This document shows positions 22,651 through 33,284 of a DNA stretch of 64,000 nt, one piece after another. The stretch comes from Adiantum capillus-veneris (Eukaryota; Streptophyta; Polypodiopsida; Polypodiales; Pteridaceae). The stretch covers positions 88,018,525 to 88,082,524 of the forward strand of contig CM043958.1 in assembly GCA_014529385.2 (NCBI GenBank), read 5' to 3'. A program made the translations under genes and the position numbers. The notes beneath the pieces are model-generated. The model was given only the letters and a program-made list of their open reading frames with translations, had not been told where the DNA came from and searched no databases. Within the stretch, counting starts at the first letter, position 1. Each line of letters starts with the position of its first letter.

Positions 22651-23335
22651 CTTCGGCTCTTTTGATGTCAATGATCGCCTATCCAAGAAGAGGCTATTGC
22701 ATGTCAATAATGCTTATCTCGAGCATGAGCCTTATCGCGCTATGATTACAGATATCATCCCGCCTTTGATCTCCCAGATGGATGTTGATATAAACATAGC
22801 CTGGTTCCGCTTTGTTATGCGTGTTCAATGTGTATCCAGGATTATGGCAAGGATTATTTGTCACAATTAAGGGAGCATGTTAATCACGCAAAGGATGCTT
22901 GAAGCATATTAATGCACTTGGCTAATCATTCTTCCCTTATTAACACTCAAATGACTGAGTTGTTTTCTGCTTGCGCTATGTTATGGCACAATGATGAGAG
23001 GAAATTGGCCAAATGGCAAACTCGAGCTCGTTAACATGCTTTTGCAGATAAAGGATGTGCTTCTAAACAATTTTTCCAGCATTTGCATCACTCCAGGCAG
23101 TCTCAAGCTATACAGAGAGCTAAATTACCGTCAAGGGAGTGGACCTCCACTTTCCGAGAGATAGCACTAGGCCTACACTCTCATTATGGCAAGATTTTTG
23201 AGGTCCCCTCTTTTCCCACGAGAGAAGCTTGCCAAGCGCGTCACATGTTTCTATCGCGTGTTATTCCCATTCTTTCGATGTGGCAGTTTCAAGACTTGAA
23301 AGTTGTTTTCACTGAGTCGGAATTGTATGCCAGCT
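22651..23335 (+). pseudogene. LINE B ORF2 linker, copy 2
   Basis: Colinear with 17280-17950 of copy 1 through multiple stops. The recognisable part is HHSRQSQAIQRAKLPSREWT, then HMFLSRVIPILSMWQFQDLK and TESELYAS. No catalytic motif is expected here. Confidence 0.65.
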
Positions 23336-23343
23336 AGCTTGAT

Positions 23344-24312
23344 TTGGGTCGATTGAGAGCTCCTGGTTGGGATGGTCTCTTTGTGGAATTTTTCTTGTCT
23401 TTCTGGGACTATTTGAAGTTGCCTCTATTGTTCATGATGAATACAGCTTGGGAACAGCAGGAACTGTCCTCCTCTTGGAAAGAAGGTTTGCTCAAGCTGG
23501 TATCTAAGCATGCATTGTGTGAAGAGTTCTCTCATTGACGGCCTATTACACTCATGCGTGTGGTATATAAATTAATGGCAAAAATGTTGGCTAACCGACT
23601 CAAGTGCTTAGCACAACATGGGATAGCCTAGATCCAAATCCAAAGTGTTGCATGGTATCCGCAATATATTCCCAAAGAACAGTATCAAATGCCTTTTCAA
23701 TGTCAACCTGCATGACCAAGACATCTTGTCGAGTATATTTTGCATATACCAATGATGACATTCGCGAGGTTATCAGTAACTTGGCGTCGTGGAATGAAGC
23801 CCTATTGAAATTGATGCAAGCCTTCATGTATGCACATAGCACTTATGCACGCTTGATAGATGGATCTCTTACAGAATCTTGGCCTTTCGAACGGGGTCGG
23901 TAAGGCGCGGTTGCCCTCTGAATGCTTTGCTTTATGCCATGGCTACTCACCCTTGTTTATGTATTTGGATTCCTGGACTTCCACTAGTAGGCTACATGGC
24001 ATGACTTTACCCTTCGGACAGCAATTTGCTGGTCAGGCCTATGGGGATGACTCTTTGTTTATGCCTCGCAATCACTATGATGATGTACAGCAACTTATGC
24101 ATACTCTTCAGTTGTTTGGATTGGCACTGGGTCTCAAAGTTAACTTTTGTAAATCCAAGCTACTGCCTCTAAAAGAGTGTGACTGGCATAAGATATTGTG
24201 GCATGGGGAGATTGTTCCTCCACATGTTCAAGTTCTCCATTTGGGTTATCCGCTGGGTTGGAATGTATCGGCTATGCAGAAATTGGATTGGGTGCTCTGC
24301 ATTCCACATTAA
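23344..24312 (+). pseudogene. LINE B reverse transcriptase, copy 2 (contains inversion)
   Basis: Plus-strand pieces are RAPGWDGLFVEFFLSFWDYL, ELSSSWKEGLLKLVSKHALC and RPITLMRVVYKLMAKMLANR. The segment with motif A (QVDIEKAFDTV) then appears on the opposite strand (23609-23827). Plus orientation resumes, and motif C is present as GQAYGDDSLFMPRNHYDDVQ (Y-G-D-D, about 24030), followed by LGLKVNFCKSKLLPL and VLHLGYPLGWN. Catalytic Asp residues exist but the inversion destroys the frame. Confidence 0.85.
23609..23827 (-). other. Internal inversion within LINE B copy 2
   Basis: About 219 bp is the reverse complement of copy 1 sequence 18890-19110, with colinear plus-strand LINE on both sides. On the minus strand it still reads RQDVLVMQVDIEKAFDTVLW without a stop. 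Confidence 0.85.
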
Positions 24313-24590
24313 ATTATTGGAAATTGTCCACGTGACCACTTCATGTGCGTCTCAAGATTGTCCAATGCATCCTTGTGGCTTATGTGCAGTTTTACTTGCC
24401 TTTGTTATCTTGGCCTTGGTTGCGCTTGCAATCCCTCATGTCCAATATTTTAGAGCATTTTTGGCGGACCTCGTTAGCAAGAAGGGTCTTCGGCTTCTAT
24501 CTATGGACAACCTGTGTTCTCCCAAGCGGCTTGGAGGGTTAAATATTTTGGACTTGCGACGTCATCTTTTGGCTCGGAAAGCTATGCTAT
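24313..24590 (+). pseudogene. LINE B post-RT region, copy 2, up to the insertion
   Basis: It reads VQCILVAYVQFYLPLLSWPW and LNILDLRRHLLARKAMLL, the region between RT and the zf-RVT-like domain. It breaks at 24590 where the LTR complex is inserted and continues at 37656. Confidence 0.7.
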
Positions 24591-25227
24591 TGTCACAAGA
24601 CGGACACCACGTGCCAATAGAAAAGAACAGACTGAACAAACTTTTAACACTTCAATAACAACTGAACTGAAAGAGAGACGAAATGCAACACAGAGTGGCG
24701 GAATTCGACCCCAGAGAGTATTGGCCCCAAACCTTGGCGCCCCTTTCAGTATTTCTTTATATTGCATCAGCACAGTACAAGCCAGTACTCCAGACTTTGC
24801 ACCTTCTCCAGGAAGCATGCCAGAGAATGAGTCCTAACCTCATATTTAAAGGCCCTTGGCCTAAAAAGCAATTACAGTGAAAAGCCTTCAAACTCAAAAG
24901 CAGCTGGTCCAAAAGCAAAGCCAAAAAGGTGCCAGCGTAAATCACGGAAATCCGTACAACAGTCAACGCAAAACGTGGACATCCGTACAGCTTGCCATGT
25001 CAACGCAATTTTTGAAAATTTGCCACGTCATCAATTTGTGTGTGTGTGTGCGGGTCCTGCTTTATTTTAATCCTTTATGTCACTTGGAGTCCCATCGGAC
25101 GGGGTCCCCATAAGTTGGTAGGACTTCTTCTTCTATTACTTGTTCTTCTTAGGGTTTAGGCCCCTCGGCCCGCATCTACAAGTTGGCTCCATTCTTTAGG
25201 GCTTTGACATGTCAGCAGTTTGTGACA
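24591..25227 (-). mobile_element. Family B LTR (L1), leftmost of the complex
   Basis: The plus strand begins TGTCACAAGACGGACACC and ends CAGTTTGTGACA, so TG...CA on the minus strand, 637 bp. The shared block (GGCGCCCCTTTC) is at about 24740. No polypurine tract follows on its right, where a reversed LINE fragment sits instead. Confidence 0.85.
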
Positions 25228-25273
25228 TGTTCCCAAGCTGTATTCATCATGAACAACAGAGGCAGCTTCAAAT
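25228..25273 (-). other. Inverted 46-bp LINE B sliver
   Basis: TGTTCCCAAGCTGTATTC and the following bases are the reverse complement of LINE B sequence directly left of the solo LTR at 18076, including the GAACA target site. It therefore carries an LTR-LINE junction from another insertion into this complex. Confidence 0.8.
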
Positions 25274-27202
25274 AGAAAAGAACAGACTGAACAAACTTTT
25301 AACACTAGAATGGTAACAGGACACTTTTATGTCCTTGCTGTTAAGTGACCATTTTGCTTGAATTATTTGAAGAGTATGAAAATGAATTTTTAGGTGCTAT
25401 ATATCCACAAAGTTGCCTTATGAGCTGAAAAAAACTTAGCTTTTTTTTTTGAGTATCGATCTCACCATTAACCTTACTCTTGCACAACATTTTTGAACCT
25501 AAACTGTGTGAAAAAACGGGTCCTGTTTTTGGCTTTTTTTCAATTTTTGGCAACTATACCACTCTAAACTTCATGTTTGTGAGGTTTAGATGGCTAGAGG
25601 TTAGGCCTTCATAGTTCTCAACATGTTTTGATGCTTGTAGGGAGAGCTAAGTGTTAAAATTGAAAGTTATGACCAATTTACAAGAATTGCATAATCCTGT
25701 TTTTTGGCCAAAATTAGCACTTTTATGATTTCTTTGGTGGCTTTCTTGATATCCAAATTCAATTTTTGATTGTGTAAGTGTAATGTATAACATAAAGCTA
25801 ATCTTCCTTGAGTTTTGGGGAACCTAATATGCTATATAGCATAGTATATGATGATGGTTGAGTTTTTTGATTGCTGAAGAATACGATACATTTTAGAGTA
25901 GCAAGTATAACTTTCTCAATATTGCTAGTTTCTTAGGCCAATTGTGTGTATTTTGTAGGTAGTAACCATATCTAATCATAGACTACAAACTTGGCTAGAT
26001 ATTGAGTAGTTTCTATGGGTTTCTAGAGGTCATAATGCTAAACCCAGTTTTTTCATGTTTGCTGTATTTAGCACTTTATCATTGCCCCCAAGGTTCCAAT
26101 TGTAAGAGATCCATTATCATTTTGACATGCTCCATGGCTCCTTTTGAATCCAAAGGCCCAAAGGGAACTAAGAAAACATGTATATAGTATCTGTATTGAG
26201 CGTGACTATAGAAACTTTGATGATAGGTCAGCAGAATGGCAAAAATGCAACTTTTTTGTACCTATTTTTTTTGCCCAAAAAAAAATAGTGAGGTGAAAGC
26301 AACCATATGTTTTGATCACCAACCCATTGAAGTTAACGGGGCATTTTATCTCATGTCCTACAAAAATCTCCACTCTTATTTATATGCAATCAACCGTAAG
26401 AAATTGCTGTTCTGGGCAAAATGCACTGGTCCATCAACTTTGGAGGCTTGTAGTGACCAAGGGATGAGAAAAATTACAAGTTTCTCATTTTTTCCATATG
26501 TAGTAGTTATTGAACTATAAGCTCATGAATGGATTTTTCAAAATGAGTGGATCTACTATGGTTTTGGAATTTTTTCCCAAAACCCTGAAAGGACACTTTT
26601 ATGTCCTATTAGGTTACCATTCTAGTGTTAACACTTCAATAACAACTGAACTGAAAGAGAGAGACGATATGCGACACGGAGTGGCGGAAGTCGACCCCAG
26701 AGAGTATTGGCCCCAAACCTTGGCGCCCCTTTCGGTATTTCTTTATATTGCATCAACTCAATACAAGCCAGTATTCCAGACTTTGCACTTTCTCCAGGAA
26801 GCATGCCAGAGAATGAGTCCTAACCTCATATTTAAAGGCCCTTGGCCTAAAAAGAAATTACAGTGAAAAGCCTTCAAACTCAAAAGCAACTGGTCCAAAA
26901 GCAAAGCCAAAAAGGTGCCAGCGTAAATCACGGAAATCCGTACAACAGTCAGCACAAAACATGGACATCCGTACAGCTTGCCATGTCAACGCAATTTTTG
27001 AAAATTTGCCACGTCATCAATTTGTGTGTGTGTGTGCGGGTACTGCTTTATTTTAATCCTTTATGTAACTTGGGGCCCCATCGGACGGGGTCCCCATAAG
27101 TTGATAGGACTTCTTCCTCTGTTACTTGTTCTTCTTAGGGTTTAGGCCCCTCGGCCAGCATCTGCAAGTTCGCTCCATTCTTTAGGGCTTTGATAGGTCT
27201 GC
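25274..27202 (-). mobile_element. Family B LTR (L2), interrupted by a DNA transposon
   Basis: LTR sequence runs from AGAAAAGAACAGACTG (25274) to TTTTAA (25302) and resumes at 26628 with TTAACACTTC through about 27202, where it is cut before its 5' terminus and joins the next LTR head to tail. The outer 30 bp on the left are missing. The insert at 25303-26627 is described separately. Confidence 0.8.
25303..26627. mobile_element. piggyBac-like non-autonomous DNA transposon, 1325 bp
   Basis: Perfect 15-bp terminal inverted repeats CACTAGAATGGTAAC (25303-25317, and its complement at 26613-26627) are flanked by TTAA on both sides (25299-25302 and 26628-26631). Removing the insert and one TTAA restores continuous LTR sequence. 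A subterminal palindromic block GGACA...TGTCC lies just inside both ends. The interior is AT-rich with frames of at most 94 codons and no transposase motif. A TTAA target and CNCTAGAA-like ends are typical of the piggyBac superfamily. Superfamily assignment is inference. Confidence 0.75.
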
Positions 27203-27899
27203 TGTCACAAGGTGGGCACCACGTGCCGATAGAAAAGAACAAACTGAACAGACTTTTAGCACTTCAATAACAATTGAACTGAAAGAGAGAGACGACACGG
27301 AACACAGAGCGACGGAATTCCACCACAGAGAGTATTGGCCCCAAACCTTGGCGTCCCTTTCGGTATTTCTTTATATTGCATTAACACAGTACAAGACGGT
27401 ACTCCAGACTCTGCACCTTCTCTAGGAAGCATGCCAAAGAATGAACCCTAGCCTCATATTTAAAGGCCCTTGGCCTGAAAAGCAGTTATAGTGAAAAGCC
27501 TTCAAAACTCAAAAGCTTCTGGTCCAAAAAGCAATGCCAAAAGCTGCCAGCACAATTTACGGAAATCCGTACAGCCTGCCACGTATCAGCCAACGCAAAA
27601 CACAAAAATCGGTACAGCCTGCCACGTATCAGTCAACGCAAAACGCGGAAATCCGTACAGCCTGCCACGTCACCATGTCAACGCAATTTTCGAAAAACTG
27701 CCATGTCATCACTTTTGGCATGTGTCCGGATCCTGCTTTATTTTAATCCTTTATGTCACTTGGGGCCCCATCGGACGGGGTTCCCATAAGTTAATAGGAA
27801 TTCTTCTTCTTCTGCTACTTGTTCTTCTTAGGCCCCTTGGCCGGCAAATGTAAGTTGGCTCCATTCTTTAGGGTTTTGCCACGTCAGCTGTTTGCTACA
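27203..27899 (-). mobile_element. Family B LTR (L3), 3' LTR of internal region 1
   Basis: The plus strand starts TGTCACAAGGTGGGCACC and ends GCTGTTTGCTACA. The polypurine tract complement (TCTCCCCTTCTTGAA) begins at 27900. The U3 part holds three 43-bp repeats starting at 27571, 27614 and 27657, each with GCCTGCCACGT. Confidence 0.85.
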
Positions 27900-28015
27900 T
27901 CTCCCCTTCTTGAAAGAGAGTAATCGTCGGCGATTACAGCATATCTGCAAAACAACTCAAGTTAGCTCAAAAAAAATAAAAAATTCCGAGGGACAATCAC
28001 TTTGCTCTTTTTATT

Positions 28016-28138
28016 AAGGAGTTAGCTTCTCCTTTCTGCTCTTTTGATCAAGGAGTTAGCTTCTCCTTTCGGCTGTTTTGATCAAGGAGTCAGCTTCTCC
28101 TTTCTGCTCTTTTGATCAAAGGAGTTAGCTTCTCCTTT
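28016..28138 (-). repeat. Four tandem 34-bp hairpin units near the 3' end of region 1
   Basis: AAGGAGTTAGCTTCTCCTT-type units start at 28016, 28050, 28084 and 28119. Each contains AAGGAG and CTCCTT that can pair across a 7-nt loop. The array lies about 100 bp upstream of the polypurine tract. A three-unit version is at 31482-31570 in region 2. Confidence 0.85.
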
Positions 28139-28329
28139 CGTACAGATCGAAACTCTTGATAGTCCAGCGTAGTAAAATTGGCCATCACACCCAAACCGTA
28201 CTGATCTTCGACGGGTGTCTTAATGCACTAAAAAATTACATATCGAGGCAATCTCATCCAATCAAGAATATTCAGTAATTAGCACATCACAATGCAACAC
28301 AAATGCTCACATATGCATGTTACAAGACA

Positions 28330-28720
28330 TAGAAACATAAAGCCGCCGATGAACACTCCTCCCGCATAACCTAACAAGGTCCGGGCCGGGAGATATTCAA
28401 CAACTCCCTCATCACTCCTCCCACATAACCTAAAAAGGTCCGGGTCGGGAGATATAGAGGCCTTTTACAACCAAACACCCTCCAGGCCGCAGCCTACGTC
28501 ATTTGGAGGTGCTGAGAGTAACCACTGCTCAGACTTCTTAATACTCCTCTCGCATAACCATCCAGGTCCCGGTCGGGAGTCACAACAACAATTATTTTAC
28601 AAGCATACAACCAAACGCTCCCTAGGCGTTGGCCTGCGTCGTTCGGAGGTTTTCAAACATACAACGGAATGCTCCCCAGGCATCGGCCTGCGTCGTTCCG
28701 AGGTTCAAACAATACGAAAA
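28330..28720 (-). repeat. Diverged short repeats in the 3' non-coding part of region 1
   Basis: Two motif types alternate: ACTCCTCCCGCATAACC with a following GGTCC..GGGAG, and ACGCTCCCNAGGC...CCTGCGTCGTT. Both recur in the duplicated segment to the right and in region 2 (31780-32040). No coding frame. Confidence 0.65.
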
Positions 28721-29690
28721 CAGTATTTCTCACTACTCCACCCGGGAGTAAAATCACCAATCATTGAAACCAGTATTAAAACCAGAGTCAAACAATTCAA
28801 ATCGGCACCAAGACAGGTTCAAAACAAATACTATCCATTTCAAACAAATTCCAAACAAGATCACCAAACAAGATCAAACAGAACTCGAACTTAAAAAGCA
28901 ATCTCGACATCAGTCGAGCTCGAAAAGTCGGTTGACTTTCCATCCTGAAACCTGCACCAAAAATTAGGGTTAGGTTCCTTCCATGAAGTCGTAGCTGAGC
29001 ACAGCATGGTCCATCAGCTCTTGGACAAACAGTGTTTCTTTGACGGCGATGGTAGTCCCAAGATAGCAATTGCACTAGACCTCCAAGGTCATCTGTTCGT
29101 GAAGAGCCTGCGTCGTTTGGAGATGGTGAGAGTAACCACTGCTCAGACTTCTTAATACTCCTCCCGCATAACCATCCAGGTCACGATCGAGAGTCACAAC
29201 AACAATTATTTTACAAGCATACAACCAAACGCTCCCAAGGCATTGGCTTGCGTGCTCCCCAGGCATTGGCCTGCGTCGTTCCGAGGTTCAAACAATACCA
29301 AAACAGTATTTCTCACTACTCCACCCGGAGTAAAATCACCAATCATTGAAACCAGTATTAAAACAAGAGTCAAACAATTCAAATCGGCACCAAGACAGGT
29401 TCAAAACAGATACCATCCATTTCAAACAAATTCCAAACACGATCACCAAACAAGATCAAACAGAACTCGAACTTAAAAAGCAATCTCGACATCAGTCGAG
29501 CTTGAAAAGTCGGTTGACTTTCCATCCTGAAACCTGCACCAAAAATTAGGGTTAGGTTCCTTCCATGAAGTCGTAGCCGAGCACAGCATGGTCCATCAGC
29601 TCTTGAACAAACAGTGTTTCTTTGACGGCGATGGTAGTCCCAAGATAGCAATTGCACTGGACCTCCAAGGTCATCTGCTCGTGAAGAGAC
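28496..29690 (-). repeat. About 0.6-kb tandem direct duplication in region 1
   Basis: Sequence 28496-29106 is repeated at 29107-29690 with small differences. For example the same 67-codon plus-strand frame (artefact) occurs at 28764 and 29346, 582 bp apart. The duplicated unit includes 3' non-coding repeats and the end of gag. Confidence 0.8.
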
Positions 29691-30510
29691 ATCTACTGAG
29701 AGATGTCGAGAAATTTCAAATTATAATCTGCTAGGGTTCCATGGCAAGCATTTTCAAGTTGCCCCACTCTACCAAAATCCGGACTTCAACCATCGAAGTC
29801 ATGTAACTACGTGCAAAAACTGTCTTGAAGGCTTGCCAGGTCCTTGGAGCATGTTGTGTCGCGATTGAACTCCACCATTGCATAGCATTATCTTTAAGAA
29901 ATCCCGCTGCTCAAGAAATCTTGGATTCTTCTGTATAGTTCCCCAAAGCATAGATGTTGTCGAATTGCTGTAGGAACTGCAATGCTTTCTTGCGATCTTT
30001 CACCCCGGAAAAAGTGAAAAATTTGACTGTCGTGCCACCATCTTTGAAATCTTTGGGTTGGTTAGGCGCATATCCCGGGTATGGATAATAAGGGTATCCA
30101 TATGGGCTCCAACTATTGTACCCTAGTGGCGGTGGTAGTGGAGGTGGGGGCAATGGCGGTGGCAAAGGCGGTTGCACTAGATCAGGGTCAGATGGATGCA
30201 CCATATTCTTGAAGACTCTCTCAATTGGAACAGACGGCGCTGCCGATTGGAAGCTCTCGTACTTTCTGGTGCCGGAGGAGGAGGTACCACCTGGGGCATC
30301 AGAGGGGGTAACATGTAGCTCAAAAATTGTTGAAACTTTGCAGCATCGAAAGATTCTGTTGAGGATGCCGCGAAAGAATGTCGTGGAGTTCGTTGAGAAT
30401 GAACAACAAATATTCTGCTAAATCCATGAATTCCAAGTATTGGGTTCTTAATTGGCTTATGCCCTGCAAGACATGAGCGGTGAAGACGGGAGCGCGCTCG
30501 ATGCACAATG
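28960..30510 (-). pseudogene. Gag of the family B element, internal region 1
   Basis: Minus-strand frames read FQQFLSYMLPPLMPQVVPPP, a Pro-rich stretch, then GYAPNQPKDFKDGGTTVKFF, FTFSGVKDRKKALQFLQQFD (capsid N-part) and, in pieces, NACHGTLADYNLKFLDI and VQELMDHAVLSYDFMEGT (capsid C-part). Capsid proteins of Ty3 elements form the virus-like particle. Stops break the frame at about 30180 and between 29700 and 29910. No zinc knuckle, protease or polymerase follows; the sequence passes to 3' non-coding repeats. Confidence 0.75.
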
Positions 30511-30689
30511 AAGTAAGGGTGGGAGTGGCTAATAAGTCCGGGTTGGAGGGCGAAGATACCTCAAATAAAATTCCAATAGCTGTGTCTACTCTTCCGGGTT
30601 GGAGGGCGAAGATACCTCAGATAAAATTCCAATAGCTCTGTCTGCTCTTTTGTAGGACCGGTATGCTTTCAGAAAAGCAGACACCTGAT

Positions 30690-30701
30690 GCTCTGACACC
30701 A
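30690..30701 (-). promoter_or_regulatory. Primer-binding site (initiator tRNA-Met)
   Basis: The minus strand reads TGGTGTCAGAGC, one mismatch from the standard TGGTATCAGAGC, one base after the LTR end at 30703. Confidence 0.85.
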
Positions 30702-30702
30702 C

Positions 30703-31359
30703 TGTCACAAGGAGGGACACCACGTGCCAATAGAAAAGAACAGACTGAACAAACTTTTAGCACTTCAATAACAACTGAACTGAAAGAGAGAGACGACACG
30801 AAACACGGAGCGGCGAAATTCCACCCCAGAGAGTATTGGCCCTAAACCTTGGCGCCGCTTTCGGTATTTCTTTATATTGCATCAACACAGTACATGCCGG
30901 TACTCCAAGTCTGCACCTTCTCCAGGAAGCATGCCAGAGAATGAGCCCTAGCCTCTATTTAAAGGCCCTTGGCCTGAAAAGCAGTTACAGTGAAAAGCCT
31001 TCAAAACTCAAAAGCTTCTGGTCCAAAAAGCAATGCCAAAAGCTGCCAGCGCAATTTACGGAAATCCATACAGCCTGCCACGTCATCAGCCAACGCAAAA
31101 CGTGGAAATCCCTACAACCTGCCATGTCATCATGTCAACGCAATTTTTGGAAAACTGCCATGTCATCAGTTTTGGCGTGTGTCCGAATCCTACTTTATTT
31201 GAATCCTTTATGTCACTTGGGGCCCCATCGGACACCCCATAAGTTAATAGCACTTCTTCTTCTTCTGCTACTTGTTCTTCTTAGGGTTTAGGCCCCTCGG
31301 CCGGCATATGTAAGTTGGCTCCATTCTTTAGGGTTTTTCCATGTCAACTGTTTGTTACA
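30703..31359 (-). mobile_element. Family B LTR (L4), shared between regions 1 and 2
   Basis: The plus strand starts TGTCACAAGGAGGGACACC and ends ACTGTTTGTTACA. It has a primer site on its left (region 1) and a polypurine tract complement on its right from 31360 (region 2), so it serves as 5' LTR of one body and 3' LTR of the other. Confidence 0.85.
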
Positions 31360-31481
31360 TCTCCCCTTCTTGAAAGAGAGTAATCGTCCGCGATTACAAC
31401 ATTTCTGCAAAACAACTCAAGTTAGCTCAAAACAAATTTCCGAGGGACATTCCGAGGGACAATCAGTTTGCTCTTTTTGTT

Positions 31482-31570
31482 AAGGAGTTAGCTTCTCCTT
31501 TCGGCTGTTTTGATCAAGGAGTTAGCTTCTCCTTTCGGCTCTTTTGATCAAGGACTTAGCTTCTCCTCTC
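31482..31570 (-). repeat. Three tandem 34-bp hairpin units in region 2
   Basis: Units start at 31482, 31516 and 31550, in the same place relative to the polypurine tract as the 28016-28138 array. The third unit has AAGGAC, which weakens the stem. Confidence 0.8.
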
Positions 31571-32239
31571 GTCCGGATCGGAACTCTTATTCCGGCGTAG
31601 TAAAATTAGCCATCACACCCAAACCGTACTAATCTTCCACGGGTGTCTTGATGCACTAAAATTACATACCAAGGCAATCTCATCCAATTAGGAATATTCA
31701 GTAATTGGCACATCACAATGCAACACAAATGCTTACATATGCATGTTACAAGACACAACAAACAGCGCCGTTGAGCACTCTCCCGAGACAAACGGTCTGC
31801 GATATGAAGCTACTCAATGACTACCTCGTCACTCCCCCCCCCAAATAACCTAAAAAGGTCCGGGCCATGAGCTCAGAGGACTGTACAACCAAACGCTCCA
31901 CAGACCGCAGTCTGCGTCGCTTGGAGGTTCAAGCATACAACAGAATGCTCCCCAAGCATCGGCCTGCGTCGTTCCGAGGTTTTCAAGCATACAATAGAAT
32001 GCTCTCCAAGCATTGGCCTGTGTCGTTCCGAGGTTCAAACAATACCAAAATAGTATTTCTCACTTCTCCACCCGAGAGTAAAATCACCGATAATTGAAAC
32101 CAGTATTAAAACCAGAGTCAAACAATTCAAATCGGCACCAAGACAGGTTTAAAACAGATAGCATCCATTTCAAACAAATTTCAAACAATACTTTCTCAAA
32201 CAATGTTCAAAAGTATCTAACTAGAAAACAAGTAGAGAG

Positions 32240-32580
32240 GTCATTCAAGGTTTTGTTCGGACAACCGAACTTTGAGGACAACGGGCTTGCCCTTTTGCAT
32301 CACGGTGATGGTTCGGTTCCAGACCTGGAGAGTTGCATCATTCTTGTCGTGCCAGGGCATGCCCAAGAGAACGTCGCAATTGCCCAACTTCATAATGTGG
32401 AAATCGGCTTTTCCATGATAATCTTGTATAGTCACTGGAAGTGCACCAATGAGCAGTACCACTTTCTAAGTTTGCCCCGTGGCTAGCTCAGCTTCAATTT
32501 CTCCACCCTCTGCATCATAATCAAAGTGCATCTGCTTCAAGAATTCTGGATGGATGAAGTTCTCCATAGCTCCGGGTCAA
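32240..32580 (-). pseudogene. Aspartic protease of the family B element, region 2
   Basis: The minus strand reads ALIFFDPGAMENFIHPEF (D-P-G-A in place of D-T/S-G-A), then KVVLLIGALPVTIQDYHGKA and NCDVLLGMPWHDKNDATLQV. It follows the gag zinc knuckle in the same gag-pol order as other Ty3 elements. A stop lies at about 32480. Sequence to the left becomes non-coding instead of RT, so pol is absent. Confidence 0.75.
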
Positions 32581-33284
32581 AGAAAATAAGGGCTTTCAAG
32601 CCGTTGACTTTTCCATAAGCTCTGCATAATTCATTAAACCTCTCGAGGTGTATACCATAAATATCAAGTACTAGTCCAATAGCAAGTCTAGCCTTCTTGG
32701 TCAGAGGTGGCCCCGAGGATCTGTCTGACATGGGAGCAGAAGGTTGCACTGAGGACGTTGAGCCTTGTTCAAGACATGTATTGAACGTATGCCCCGTTTG
32801 GCAACATTCGAAGCATCGGCCTTCTTGTAACAAGGCGTCTCGTTGACGTTGTGTCAATCGAGGCCGTTGAGGTTGGTTTTCACGGGATTCCCGAGAATTT
32901 GTTCGTTGTTGTCGAGAGTTTTGGTTAGTGGCCGGAGGTTCTTCTGTGGTAAACTCCAACTTTCCTTTCATGAGCTTGTAGCCGAGCCCTGCATAGTCCA
33001 TAAGCTCTTGCATGGTAGAGGCTTGCTTGGAGAGACAATATTCCTACAATGGTGATAGTAGTCCAATGGTGTAGCGCTCGCACTGGTCCTCCAAGGGAAT
33101 GAAGTTAAAGGACACAAGAAGGTACACGTCGAGGAACCTTTGGTTATAGTTGTCCATGGTTTCGGTGGCAAGCATTTTCAAGTTGCCCCACTCTGCCAAA
33201 ATCTGGACTTCAAACATCAAAGTCATGTAACTACGTGCAAAAACTGTCTTGAAAGCTTGCTAGGTCCTTGCAGCATGCTGTTGT
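32581..33284 (-). pseudogene. Gag C-terminal half (capsid and zinc knuckle), region 2
   Basis: It reads VQILAEWGNLKMLATETMDN, YNQRFLDVYLLVSFNFIPLE, CLSKQASTMQELMDYAGLGY and then CFECCQTGHTFNTC, a complete C-x2-C-x4-H-x4-C knuckle at about 32775-32820. A basic, Gln/Arg-rich linker precedes the knuckle. The frame changes at about 33000-33050. An inserted element at 33285-35083 separates this half from the N-terminal half. Confidence 0.8.

Larger units (their letters stand above)
20594..24590 (+). mobile_element. LINE family B, copy 2, 5' part
   Basis: Near-complete LINE with ORF1, endonuclease and RT, split after CGGAAAGCTATGCTAT by the minus-strand LTR complex at 24591-37650. The element resumes at 37656. 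The complex is flanked by GCTAT on both sides (24586-24590 and 37651-37655), so the two parts were once contiguous. Confidence 0.85.

Noticed and set aside
28330-29660. CRISPR-like or satellite-like spaced repeats
   Set aside because: Repeat units vary in length and spacing, spacers are not unique, and the context is a plant retrotransposon 3' region with a tandem duplication.
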